Part shown: piece after piece, positions 1 to 13,308 of the stretch
How the letters are laid out: each line of letters begins with the position of its first letter
Position numbering within the stretch: the first letter of the stretch is position 1
NCBI GenBank assembly: GCA_030272155.1
Contig: CP126205.1
Span: forward strand, 3,894,501-3,958,500
Origin: Tetradesmus obliquus
Taxonomy: Eukaryota > Chlorophyta > Chlorophyceae > Sphaeropleales > Scenedesmaceae
Direction: 5' to 3'
Length of the DNA stretch: 64,000 bases
Program-made: the position numbers and the translations under genes
The notes under the pieces: generated by a model
Databases searched by the model: none
The model's input: the letters and a program-made list of their open reading frames with translations, nothing else
Told to the model about the DNA's origin: nothing

Positions 1-3000
1 GTATGAACTAGCACATGGTTGCGCCCGTCTCTGGCATGTGCTGCTGCTGCATCTGCTGCTGCGTCCAAAGCTACTGCTGGAGCCTCTCCCTTGCTACGCG
101 ATCGTGGAGTCGGCGTTTTAGGCTTGATAAAGAAGTGCTGGGTGAGCTGCGTTTGCCTGCTTTTGGTACGCGAGGGTGTCGGTCCGGTGGGCTTCTTCGC
201 TTTGCCCATGAGGATAGGCAGCAGAGGAGGATGCTGCACGTGTAATGGTGTCGACATGTCACACTACTTGACGTTATGCTAGTGCTATCTCCCAGCAGCT
301 GGGCAACTGTACGCTGGCTAGGGTTTGCTGCCAGCACGAACCTACCTGACAGCACCTGACAGTCAGGTCCTGACTGGCAGTTGTGTGCTGCAGCCACATC
401 AAACTGGGAAGCCTTGAACAGCGGCGTATATATGCACATATCGTATACCAAACATTGAATAGGTTACATTTTCTATGCATTATTACACCTGACTCACAAC
501 AGGTCTCACTCACAAACTGTGCACCCAGCCCTGCTGCACAAACCCCTGACAACCCTGACACAGCCTGCGGGGAGTCCACAGGACGTCAAGGCAGTTTGAA
601 GCACGGTGAATGCACAACTGTCCACAGACGTCTCATAAGATGAAAGAGAGCTGAGGCAGCCCCCAGAATCTGATGAACGCAATATGTTATGTACACGGTT
701 CAACCGCAAACACACACATGTTATGCTGAGGATGCTTACTCCCTAACATATTACAACATATGTAGCATCAGCCACCCAGCCATTTGTTGTTGTAAGCCCT
801 ATTAGAGTGCATGCTCACACGGGCGGCACCTTGCTGGGTACAGCAGCCGCCCGGCTGCGTGCACAGTACTGTCCATCCTTTCCTTCTAACCACTTTTGAC
901 ACGACAACACATACATTGGCTCGCCAGCATCACATCTGCAAGCCGTACGGCAGATGCATGTTGTACAGCACATACCACATCGGCACATCTTTGAAGCAGC
1001 TGCACCTGTGAAGGGTGCAGCGTGTAACGCCAACCTTTAGCCTTACATTTCCTGCACGACCCAAATCTCAGCCAAAGTACCACGTCAATATGATCCACCT
1101 GAAAGCAGCGGCAAATGCATGCGTTTGGGCACAACACGTGACCCCCAGATCAACACAACCTATTCAAACTGCCAAGCATGCACAGGCAACAGAACAAGAG
1201 ATATCAAGCTAGCAAGCAAAGCAAACACAGCAAACAAAGCATGCACAACACGACTGCAGGCACAAGCAAGGTGGCAACACACGCGCATAAGCGGTGTGGT
1301 TTGATTGGTGCACACGTGCGCACAATAGTATGCATGTTCGCCGCTGTGCAAAGACTGGCAGCAGCTGCCAGCTGTACTGCCACCATGGCTGGCTAAGCAG
1401 CTGAACTGCCAGCTGTACTGCCAGCTGTACTGCCAGCTGTACTGCCACGATGGCAAAGCAGCCAGGTGCAAACAGGATGGTTGGCATGTGTGGCCCAGGA
1501 GAACACAGCATTGCACATATCTGGTATTGACAGATTGTGTACATCTGTCAACCACATACCGATATGTTCAGGCTGTATTGTGTCTTGGAGCTACACCACC
1601 AGTCAACAGTCTGGCTCCACAACAACAACTCCTGGTGTGTAGCTCGCGTCTCGACAAACAAGCAAAGGCAGTCGGTGCATGCGTTGCTGCGAAACTGATC
1701 CGATCACCTTTACCGCAATCAAGACACCTAGTCAAACAGCACAGATACAACAACACAACGTTATGCTGGGGTACGCAACCTGATCATGCCAGCTGTAGAG
1801 ATACAGGGTGCACATGAGCTGCATACAAACAAGGCTGCAGCGGCTACAGGTGCAGCTGAACATGCCTCTGTACCTGAACAAGTTTCTTTGAAGGCCATCA
1901 GCAGCTCCCCAACTGTTTAGGGGACATTGTCAACCCCATTGACAGGAGATGACACCGGTCGCACGGTGTGTAAAACAGGCAGCACATGTGCATGCATATC
2001 TTGAACAGAGGAGCAGCTGCTGCTGCAGGCAGCCAAGAGCTGCGGCTCCCTGAGGCTGTGCCATGGCCTGCAGCCGGCTGCTCAAAAAACAAGTGCCCGT
2101 AGATGTGTGTACTTCATAAATGATGTTTGTGGGGACGTATATCCCCTGCTGTGCAGTCACTGGAACAGTCTGTTCATACCATTATATTATGCAGGCACCT
2201 CTGCTGAGTCCTAGCTGCAGCTGAAAGTGACACAACAGCAGTGAGCCCTGCACCATCAACACCCCTACAGGTGACATCAGATACACGCACTGCTGCAGCG
2301 CCAACACATGCAGTACTGCAGCAGAACACATGCAGTGCTGCAGCCTCGGCACTTGCAGTGCTGAAGAGCACAGCTGCATCCACGCCAGAAACCTCAATAC
2401 CTGGACATTCTCAACATGAGATCGTGCCAGATACCGTAATGATTGCAACAGCATGAGCTCTGAACTGGAGTGATGCTGGTCGCAGCAGGTGCAAGCCTGT
2501 GCCGACTCCAGCCCTGGTCCAGTGCTTGACATGCAATTGTCTCTGCATAGAGTTTTCTGCAGTATTTGAACGGTCAAGATCTTCCAGACTCTGCCGCTGT
2601 GGGTGCTGAAAGCAGCCTGTATGACCAACACATGCGAGAAACTGCACAGTATGCAATGCTGGTAGCAGCAGTGGTTGCAGATGGCCCATGTACAATCCAC
2701 AAGCATGCCAAACGACCACACCCAGACAATGCCAAGAGCCACACAGGACCACAGCTGCAGTACTGCAGTGTTACTGGGCATATCAGAAACGCGATGTCTT
2801 GAGTGTAATGCACATCACACCATGAACATGCCTTTTCCCTGGACTGCATTCCTGGAGGCTCTTTGCTGTGTGAGCTGGCCAGCTGAAGCAGTACTGGACA
2901 AATGCAAAGCGTACAGACATACTGCCACGTGCGAATCAGTTCTGAGCACAGCAGAGAGTACAAACATACTGCCACTGTGTGTATAAATTCAAAGCACAGA

Positions 3001-4231
3001 ACATCACACAGAACGGGAACAACACTGCGTGTGGATCACTTCTGAGCATGAAAGTGCTCTACACAGCAGCACTGCAGGCACCTGCAGGTATGCAAGCAGC
3101 TCCATAGCAGCCGCTATCAAACGCCGCTTCAAGCTGCCCAGTGCAAATCAGACCTCCTGCTCCGACTGCTGCCGGCTATCCAGTGCAAACCAGACCCTGA
3201 ACATCGCCGTCACAAGGTGTTTTAGGCAGTGCAAACAACATGTAAGAGACACATAGGCAGCAGCATGGCTGCTTGCGTATGCTCAAGTGCTAGGCTGTGT
3301 CAGACGTTTGCTGTGGCAGTGCTGATGTAGCAAAACCAGTGCCGGAACATGAGGTCCAAGGCGCTGCTTGAAACACACAAAGAAAGAATATATATGTATT
3401 AATGCAGGCCTTTCAACTCAGCAAAAGACTCCTTTGCAGCAGCTGCGAAGCAAGCTGCAGGTAGTACCACACAAGCGCCCAGAACAAACTCCTCCATACT
3501 CAGTACAGCAGTACAGGCCACAAAAGACCAAGGTAATACAGCGACGGCATTGAATTGACACTTTCAGCATTTCAGCGGCGCTCACAAGCAGCCTACCAGC
3601 AGTGACAGCAGCAATGCAGTCAAACAGCCGTGCCAGCAGCACTCCCGGAGCACAAAAGCAGTGACAGCAGTGGCCAAGGACCCGAGCAGGTGGTGTCAGC
3701 AGTGCAAACAGAAAGTCCAGCAGCTACTAACGGCACCAGCTGCCAAAACCACGTGCTTCCAGGCAACGTCACTGCGCTATACACCATTACCAACCACCAA
3801 CAAAGCATCATGCAGCAGCTATGACAACTGTGCCAGGCCACTGCCAGCTGCCAGAAGGGTGTCACTGCTGCTATATGTGAAGAGTTGTGCAAACAGAGCC
3901 ATAGTGCTACTATTCAAACCAAGCCAAACCTAACAAACCACCCAGCTGCCAGCAGGCACAGCCGATGCTGGCCAGTCACACTCAAAAACCCCACGGCATG
4001 CGTTCAGGCTTGCAGGAACATGTTCCTGCAAGCGTCACTAGTGACACCAGTGACACCAGCAAGCGGTGTCAGAAGTGCCTCCCACACACCCTCACACAAA
4101 AGCAGCCCGCAGGCCGCCATGTTGGCCAACACAGCTCTACTACTAGTCACTGCCGAGCCGACAAACCCACATCGAGCGTCATTTAGTGCGGCTGCCACAG
4201 GTGTAACTAGTGTAACTAGTGACGCCACACC
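1..4231. other. no gene recognised; AC-rich repeat-laden intergenic DNA
   Basis: Open frames here are short, overlap on all six frames and show no domain, signal peptide or splice-consistent extension. The stretch is rich in CAG, CACA and TGCAG words. It holds a small minisatellite near 1370-1447 and short palindromic GTCACTAGTGAC-like words near 4025-4050 and 4200-4225. It lies downstream of the stop codon of the minus-strand glycosyltransferase, so its right end may be that gene's 3' untranslated region. Confidence 0.5.
1370..1447. repeat. 12-bp minisatellite (CAGCTGTACTGC)n
   Basis: About four head-to-tail copies of CAGCTGTACTGC lie at 1398-1445, with a diverged copy just upstream near 1370. 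No coding role is evident. Confidence 0.8.
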
Positions 4232-4640
4232 TCACTGCAGGCTGATGCCGCCGTTGTACACCTCGAAGAAGCTCGCCGCAAACAGCAGCGCCAGCAGTGC
4301 GAAGTTCACTATGAAGAACATCCAGGAGCTCTGGGGGGCAGCCCGCTCCCCAAAGTTGGGCACTGCTGCTATCGTGTGCTCATACACACACTCTGGCATG
4401 GTTGGGATCACTGCGCATTGCGTACTGAACATGTTTGAGGCCAGAGTGTCAGCGCAGTCACCCACTTTGCAGTCCACCATAGTGCCCCAAGTGCCTGTGC
4501 CCCAGCCGCTGTCTGCAGTAGGAGCAGGGTGCAACTCGCTGTGGTGCAGGCCCCGAGCACCAGCAGAAGCCTCAGGCACTGGCGCCGCCGCTGCAGAGGC
4601 AGCAGCAGCATCATGAGCTGCTGCTGTGTCTGGCACAACA

Positions 4641-4676
<36 letters not shown>

Positions 4677-5360
4677 TCAGGGGCCAAGCCAGCAAGCTCC
4701 CGGAACTCAGATGTGATCTCGAGCTCCTGTACTGCTGCTGCCAGGCGCTGCAGCTGCCCCGGCTGGTTCGTAACCTCGGACGAGATCGCGATCGACGCCA
4801 CCGTGTTGTTCTGGCTGGCGCTTTGATCTGTGCCACTGCTGCCCTGGCTGCCGTGCAGCCTCTCTATGTCAATCACTGCTGCAAGCACATCAAAGCCCTC
4901 ACAGCTGCCATCCGTGCCGGAGACACTGCCAGCAGCAGCAGCAGCAGCAGTGTGGCTCGGTGCCACTGCTGCTTCCGGCAGCGCCCAGCCGGCAGGCGCT
5001 GCAGCCGTCGAGTGCCCGAATGCAGCAGCCGCCGCCGCAGCAGCACCGGAAGGCGGCATCAGCTGGCCATCGGGAGCCAGCGTCAGCATGCGCGCTGACA
5101 TGATGCGAGAGCCACCAGCTCCGCCAGGTGCTGCTGAGATCATCGGCTCTGGCAAGATCTGTGCTGTGTATAGTGCTGCTGCATCGCGCACGCTCTGTGT
5201 GCGGCCTGGCAGTGAGATGCGGCCGAATGCCGCAGGGCCGACTGCTCGCACGGCCTCGGCTGCTGGTGAGAAGTGCAGCAGGTGGTGGTTGGGGAGGGCG
5301 GCTGAGCCGCCGTGTGCAGAGAAAGAAGATGCCTTGCGGGGTGGCCGCCTGCACGGTGCA

Positions 5361-5394
<34 letters not shown>

Positions 5395-6641
5395 AGGAAC
5401 CATGTGAGGCGCTGCCGGCACGCGAGAGCTGCAGCGCTGACGCGGATGCTGCTGCTGCTGCTGCTGGCGGCAGCGCTGAGCTGTCTGCTATTGCGGAATG
5501 CGCACGGCTGAGTGCTGCCCTGAGGGATGTGAAGGAGCTGCCGATCCTGTCCAGCACTGATGCATGCTGTCCCGCCTCACCCCCTGCTGCTGCTGCTGCT
5601 GTGCTGCCGGCAGCCTCTTCGTGCTGTGCTGCCTCCTCGTGCTGCTGCTGCTCTGCAACAGCAGCAAAGGGGCTCGCAAGCGCTGGCATCTTGGCAGGAG
5701 CACCCTCCCGCACTGCAGACAGCGTGCGCGGCAAGCCGCCGATGTTTTGAGGGCCCATGGACCTCCGGCGCACACCAGCACTTGGCCGGTCGAGCGAGCG
5801 GCGCCGCTGCTGCTGCTGGATTGCGCCCCAAACTGCATCCGCATTCTGTGCGCGATCTGCGGCACTGGCCCTTGGGTGCAGTGCCGCAGCATGCGGCTGT
5901 GGGTACGGCTGCTGCGTTAGCGCGCCAAATTCTGCGCTGTGCGTCTGCTGCTGCTGCTCACTGCTGCCACTGCGGCTGAAGCTGTGCGGCAGAGGCCGCA
6001 GCTCGACTGAGCCTGAACGCCGGCCACCTGATGTGCTGCTGCCGCTCCTGCGGCCTCCTGCAGGGCCGCTGCTGAGCCTCTCAAGAGAGGCAGTGGAGCT
6101 ACCTGACCGAAGTGACAGCGTTAGTGACGGCCGGCGTGTGAAGATGCCCCAGGTGCTGCTGTCACGCCTGCCTGCAGGGCCGTGAACTTCCTCCCAGTAG
6201 TTCTCAGGGTGTAACTGCGCATCAATTGCATCCACACCGGTGAGGGGTAGGAAGTTCATGTTGAGGTTTGCCAGGTCAGCAATGCCTCCGCTGGCCCTGC
6301 TGAGCCGGCTGTGGCCCAGGTGTGAAGTTCCCGCCCCGCCCAGGTGTGAAGTTCCCTGCGAGCTGCCGCTGAAGCCGCTGGCCCCAAAGAAAGGCAGTAC
6401 TGCAGTGCCTGAGGGTGCCCCGGCAAAGCTGCTGCTGCTGGTGCTTGCTTGGCGGTCAATTGGCGTCTGGCTGCGGCTGATGCTGCTGCTGCTGCTCCTG
6501 TTGCGATTGATCGGAGGCTGGCTGAAAACGTGTGCAGCAGCAGCAGCATCGAACATTTGCTGCCGCACTGCATTCGCGGCGTCACTCGCGCGGTGCATCA
6601 GGCTCCAGCCAGTGCTGCTGCGGTTGGCCGCGGCTGAGCCG

Positions 6642-6673
<32 letters not shown>

Positions 6674-6938
6674 CCGGCCGCGCCCACTGGCATCGTCATA
6701 ATGCCAGACAGCAACAATCGCCTCCTCTTTCTCTGCTGCTGCTGCTGCTGCTTCTGCTGCAGCAGCATCCTCAGCCTGGTCTCCCGCAGGCAGTTTGGCT
6801 ACCTGCTGCTGCTTGATGACCTGCTTGGGGTGCATGCTCTTCTCGCTGAGGGCTGCGCGCTGCTGCTGCCGCTCCTCCCGTGAGGGCAGGTGCAGCAGCG
6901 CGTCCCACTTGATCTTCCAGCCCTCCTCAGTCTCCTCC
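4232..6938 (-). other. last exon: ~900-aa low-complexity cytosolic tail ending in a transmembrane helix
   Basis: This single exon begins with a charged, conserved-looking stretch (EEGWKIKWDALLHLPSREER). It continues as about 800 residues of Ser/Ala/Gln/Gly-rich sequence with polyQ and polyA runs encoded by CAG/GCA tracts. It ends with a Cys-containing segment and a strongly hydrophobic helix (WMFFIVNFALLALLFAASFF) followed by about ten residues. The ordered C-terminal end argues that the frame is genuinely translated to the stop at 4232. A hidden intron within the low-complexity part cannot be excluded. Confidence 0.6.
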
Positions 6939-6940
6939 CT

Positions 6941-6997
<57 letters not shown>

Positions 6998-7083
6998 TTG
7001 AAGGTGTTTGCAACAGCGCGTCCCATTTGATTTAACTTCGTTTAATTTACTTTGATCTTCCAGCTTTCCTCTGACTCCTCCCT

Positions 7084-7115
<32 letters not shown>

Positions 7116-10100
7116 GGAGCAGGTCATGCATTATGTGTGTTTCAGCTTTCTCATTGGGCAAGGGACAGCGTTGTTGTCTATTTGTGTGAACAGGTGCTTG
7201 GTTTCAGGTTCACAGGCGGTCTGATGTTGTGGCAGACATGCTGCAAGCTCAGCTTAGCTGGTTTGCTGCACGTTCTGCGGCACCTCAGCGGCAGCATGCT
7301 GATGAGCAGCCTGATGCTGAGCAGCACCATATACTATTTGTTACTTTGTGGTCTTCAAACGAACATAACATCCAACATACCATGTCACATGCACCTGAAT
7401 TTGGCAGCAGCACGCTGATGGGCGGCCTGATGCTGAGCAGCAAAATGTGTGTTGCTTTGTGGCCTGTACATGAACACACCATTCAACATAACATAACGCT
7501 TAAACCTCACCTTGGCAGCAGCACGCTGATGGGCGGCCATATGCTGAGCAGCACCAGCGTGCCCCACATCATACTGATGCAGTACACCATGATCTCCCTG
7601 CAGCAGCAGCAACAGCAGAAGCAGCAGCAGCAGCAGCAGTAGAGCAAAGTCAGATCCTGTGTGCAATCTTTGCCACCACCAGCTGCCACATTTGTTGGCA
7701 GCAGAGAAGTTAGCAACATACCAGCCCCCACCCAGCCCCGCAGCAACTGTCATGGTGCCTGAGGCACACAAGATCACAAAACGTGCATACCAATCACGCA
7801 AACCTCAGCATTAGGAGTTCATTGGAATACGCACCAGTCGCCGTAGCGTCCCAGGCAGGCGTTGATGATGAAGTAAGCCACTCCAGATGCGAACCCAGCC
7901 ACCCACAGCAGGTAGGGCCAGGTCACCTCACAAGTGTCCTAAGCACTGATTCAGTAACGATCTTACGCCCCTGATCACAACGCAGCATTATTTGTGGTGC
8001 AACCGCACTAGTATACGCCAGACACAGCCGAAAGCAAGTGCTGATATATGAACACCCACCAGTCGCCGTAGCGCCCGAGGCAGGCGTTGATGATGAAGTA
8101 AGCCACTCCAGAGGCGAATCCAGCCACCCACAGCAGGTAGGGCCAGGTCACCTCCAGGGCGCTGAACAGCGCATCCCAGCGGCCGGGCATGCAGCCATCC
8201 GGGCCGCACTTTGCCTTGGCGGTGACAGCAAAGGTGATCTGTGAGGATGGTGGGGGTTTGAGGTGCAAGTGGCAGCACAGACACAGGTTATTAGGCGGGC
8301 CGTGGAAAGATTCAGACTTTGCGCTGTGTCTAGTGCCGCACGTGGCCCTTGCGGTGACTCGAGATTTGTCTTTGTATTGAAACCAAAGGCATTTCAAGGC
8401 TCTCCGATCCCAGCACTTGCATCTCAAATCCTTCACGGTCAAAACCTGTGAACCCAGACGATGTAAAAACCCCAAAACCGCACCTCGAAGGCAAAGAGCT
8501 TCTTGAAGAGCCAGTTTTCTGCCACCAGCACCTTCCATATGGCCTTGATGTGGTTGGGGCTGATCCACACCCACATCTGGCTGCCGCGCCACATCTCAAG
8601 GCTGCCGCCCTCCACGTGACGGTGCACCCACCACAGCATGATGCGGTTCATGAGGTAGAAGCCGCCAAACGCCTGCAGGAAAGCATGCATTTGCTTGAGC
8701 ATTATTGGATGGAAGTTTGGTTAGCGTTGCTGTAGGATGATAATAAAGCTATTGATGAGGTAGAAGCCACCAAACGCCTGCAGGAAAGCGCACAACCCAA
8801 CAGAGACAAGCATCAGCACATTGAAGATGAAAGGCAAGGTCGCCCACCACAGCATGATGCGGTTCATGATGTAGAAGCCGCCAAACGCCTGCAGGAAAGA
8901 GCACAACCAACACAGATAAGCAGCAGAAGATGGCCCATTAAAGCACTGACATGTCAAGGTGGCAGGTGTTGACTGTGCACACGCGGGCAAGCGGCAGTTG
9001 TGCAGGTGGCTTTTGTGCCGTGTCTAAGCTATGTAAGCAGTGACCTAAGCTGGACCCCAACTCACAGACTGTCCCTGAACCCTCACCAGTGTGAACTCCC
9101 ACATTGCAGGTGCCACAACCGGGCTGTAGCCGGTGTACAGGAATAGGATGGGCAGGTGCGTTTAGGTTCAAGCATGAACCCTGTGTAATAAAGTGCCTCC
9201 AAACCCTAAACCTTCACCAGTGTGAACTCCCACATTGCAGGTGCCACAACGGGGCTGTACCCCGTGTACAGGAATAGGATCAGCTAGCACCAATGTTCTA
9301 AGCTTAAAACCCTAAATCCTGTGTCATCAGCTTCCTCTATACCCTAAACCCTCACCAGTGTGAACTCCCACATTGCAGGTGCCACAACCGGGCTGTAACC
9401 GGTGTACAGGAATAGGATCAGCTAGCACCGATGTTCTAAGTTTCAACCCTAAACCCTGTGTCATCAGCTTCCTCTTTACCCTAAACCCTCACCAGTGTGA
9501 ACTCCCACATTGCAGGTGCCACAACCGGGCTGTAGCCAGTGTACAGGAATGGGATGGGCAGCAGCGCCAGCACCACTGTGCACACTGCCAGCCAGTGGTG
9601 GGCCAGGGCCTCAAAGAACAGCAGCGACTGGATGGTGCTCAGGCCTGGAACTGTGAGGGGGTTGGTGCGGGCGAGGATCTGCAGCAACAGCAGCAATGCA
9701 GCATCAGTGGCAGTAATCCGATCACGCAGCAGACAACCAAACGACACCTTGTAGGACACACCCAGCAGCAGCAGCAGCAGCAGCAATGACTTTGGACCAA
9801 GCATAAACCCACCTGCAGTGCTCCCATCGCCCAGCGCAGCCGCTGCGTCAGTGCCGACTGCAAGTCACTCGGCGCCATGCCAATCACATGCCTTTACAAC
9901 AAAGCACCAAAACCCTGGGCTCAGCCTCAGCCCTAGAACCCCACCTGCAGCGCTCCCATCGCCCAGCGCAGCCGCTGCGTCAGCGCAGACTGCAGGTCAT
10001 CAGGCGCCATGCCAAACACCAGCCGCTCATTCAAAAACATGGTGGCAAAGCCCGAGCCCAGCATGTTCATGGCTGTGTTGTAGTCCTCTGTGATGCTGCC

Positions 10101-13100
10101 GTAGCTCTGGCCGCCGAGGGAGATGAGTGCGTCGCGCCGGAAGACCACGCCCGTGCCGCAGCAGGGGCAGGCGCCGATGCCGTCGCGGCCCTGCAGCATG
10201 GGCCCTGCATGCAGCACGACAAGAAAGAAAGTAAGTAATTGCTGTGTTTAAAGTGCAGAAAGCATGCCGTCGCGCCCCTGCAGCATGGGCCCTGCATGCA
10301 GCCAGCAAAGCAAGTGAGTGCGTCACTACGCAGACGATGTCTTGCATGCAGTGGGAAAACATGCGGTGCGTCAAAGACACTGACAGAGCACGGGCAGGCC
10401 GATGCCGTTGCGCCCCTGCAGCATGGGCCCTGCACGCAGCCAGCAAAGCATATGAGTACATCACTACGCAAACGATGTCTTGCATGCAGTTACAAAACAT
10501 GCGGTGCGTCAAAGACCCCAGTAAGACACTGCCAAGCCGATGCCATCGCGGCCCTGCAGCATGGGCCCTGCATCCAGATGTGCATTACAACAGCAGCCAG
10601 CATAACAGGAGTTACCCATCAATTGTGATGTGCACAGCAGGCTTTCTGCTGCTGCAGCCATCGTCAGCTCGTTCAAGGAACGGCTGGCGAGACCGCTGCA
10701 CATTGGGAGTGCCCAGGTGTGTCCGAGCAGCTCAGCCCAGAAGCCATGAAGCAATTACAGACAGATTGGAAGCACAAACTAAATACAGGCAGCATGGGTA
10801 GCCACCATAGCGCAGCGTACCGTAGAAGAAGCGCGCGCTGTGCACCAGGGGGTCTGCGGCGTCCACGTTCCAGAAGTCCTGAGGGGTCTGGATGAACCCG
10901 GCCTTGTCCTTGAGCGTCCAAGGGCCATCAGGGGTGTCCTGCGAGCACAGCAAACAGCAACAGGAGTGGCAGCAGCAGCAACACATCAGCACGTATGAAT
11001 GAGGAGGGGTCTGGATGAAGCCGGCCTTGTCCTTCAGCGTCCAAGGGCCATCAGGGGTGTCCTGCGAGCACAGCAAACAGCAACAGGAGTGGCAGCAGCA
11101 GCAACACATCAGCACGTATGAATGAGGAGGGGTCTGGATGAAGCCGGCCTTGTCCTTCAGCGTCCAGGGGCCATCAGGGGTGTCCTGCGAGCACAGCAAA
11201 AAGCAACAGCAGCGGCAGCAGCAGTAGCGCATCAGCACGTACGGAACACGGGGCGTCTGGATGAAGCCGGCCTTGTCCTTCAGCGTCCAGGGGCCATCAG
11301 GGGTGTCCTGCGAGCACAGCAAAAAGCAACAGCAGCGGCAGCAGCAGTAGCGCATCAGCACGTACGGAACACGGGGCGTCTGGATGAAGCCGGCCTTGTC
11401 CTTCAGCGTCCAGGGGCCATCAGGGGTGTCCTGCGAGCACAGCAAAAAGCAACAGCAGCGGCAGCAGCAGTAGCGCATCAGCACGTACGGAACACGGGGC
11501 GTCTGGATGAAGCCGGCCTTGTCCTTCAGTGTCCAAGGGCCTTCAGGGGTGTCCTGCAGCATACACATTGCAGCAGCAGCATAGCAGCAACAGCAGCATA
11601 TAAGCAAGAGGCATTGGAATGCACTCTGGATGAAGCCGGCCTTGTCCTTGAGCGCCCAGGGTCCATCAGGGGTGTCCTGCAAACATCAGCAGCGAGAAAG
11701 GTAGCACACGAGGCGACATAAATCGAAGCAGTCAAAGCCTTGATGGAGCTTGTATAGCCAACCTGTTTTGATGCACTGCTTGCAGGAAAGCACCTGCTAC
11801 CTAGCTGCTGTTGCAATGCACACGTTTGCTGCTTGCAGGAACACGTCAGCCCACCCTGCAGCCCACCAGCTCACCTGCTTGTAGAAGTGCCCCAGGATGT
11901 TCTGCAGGAAGTCCGGGTGCACAATCATGTCGCAGTCCAGCACCAGCACAAACACGCCGCTGCCCTCACTCTCTTTCAGCAGGGCGCTGTTGATGTTGCC
12001 GGCCTTGGCATGGTGAGGGGTGCCCTTGACTTTTGTACGTGCCAGGTAGGTCAGGTTGGCTTCACGGCCCATGTAGCTGCCCATAGGCAACAGCAGCAGA
12101 GGATAAACATGGTGTGAGTGCCCTGACCATTTTGCTGGCCTTGAACTTGCGGCAGGTACAACAGCACCAAGCAACCACAGCCAGAACAAAACCCTAGCCT
12201 TCAAACCCTTGTAATCGACATCAATGAGCACTCACAGGCTCCAGAAGCGCATATGGCAGACCATGTCCCCCACCGCCAGCCTTGCTCCATCATGAAGCAC
12301 CACCACGATGAGCAGAATCACCAGCGGCACAAAACCTTAACCCCCAACGATTCAAACCCTAACAACCCACACTCACAGGCTCTGGAAGCGCAGCCGCCTG
12401 ACCATGGCCCCCACTGCCAGCCTTGCTCCATCATGAAGCACAACCACATTGAGCAGAATCACCAGCGGCACAAAACCTAAACCCCCAAAGACCCCCACAA
12501 CCCTAAAACCCCGCACTCACAGGCTTTGGAAGCGCAGCCGCCTGACCATGTCCTCCACTGCCGGCCTTGCTCCAACATGAAGCACAACGTTGAGCAATTC
12601 ACCAGCATCACTAAGCCCCAGCCCTCAAGGATCACAACCCTAAAACCCCGCACTCACAGGCTCTGGAAGCGCAGTCGCCTGACCATGTCCTCCACTGCCG
12701 GCCTCGCTCCATCATCCAGCACCACCATACTCACCAAACAGCAAACAACCGTAAGCCTGGCACGAACACGGATGACACCCTAAAACCCCACACTCACAGG
12801 CTCTGGAAGCGCAGTCGCCTGACCATGTCCTCCACTGCCGGCCTCGCTCCGTCATCCTCGTCCAAATGAATATTCACAGAAGATCAACAAGATGCTCCAA
12901 GCACCACCACACTCACCAAATAGCAAACAACCGTAAGCCTGGCGCAAACACCGATGAAACCCTAAACTTGCCGCACTCACAGGCTCTGGAAGCGCAGATG
13001 GCAGACCATGTCCCCCACTGCCAGCCTTGCTCCGTCGTCCAGCACCACCACGTCGAGCAGATTCACCAGCGGCACAAAACCTCAACCCTCAAATATTCAA

Positions 13101-13268
13101 AGCCCTTAAACCCCGCACTCACAGGCTCTGGAAGCGCAGGCGGCGGACCATGTCCTCCACCGCCGGCCTCGCTCCATCGTCCAGCACCACCACGTTCAGC
13201 CGGCAGCCGGGGTACGTCATGTTGAGCGCCGCGATGACAGTCGGCTCAATCACCTCCACAGGCTCTGT

Positions 13269-13308
<40 letters not shown>

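Noticed and set aside
4408-6701. Several plus-strand open frames of 100-300 codons opposite the GT2 last exon
   Set aside because: Shadows of a Gln/Ala/Ser-rich coding strand (CTG, GCC and TGC on the other strand); no family motif.
10881-11690. CRISPR-like array (seven regularly spaced repeats)
   Set aside because: The spacers are also near-identical, the units are exon plus intron sequence of a eukaryotic gene, and the whole 123-bp unit repeats.
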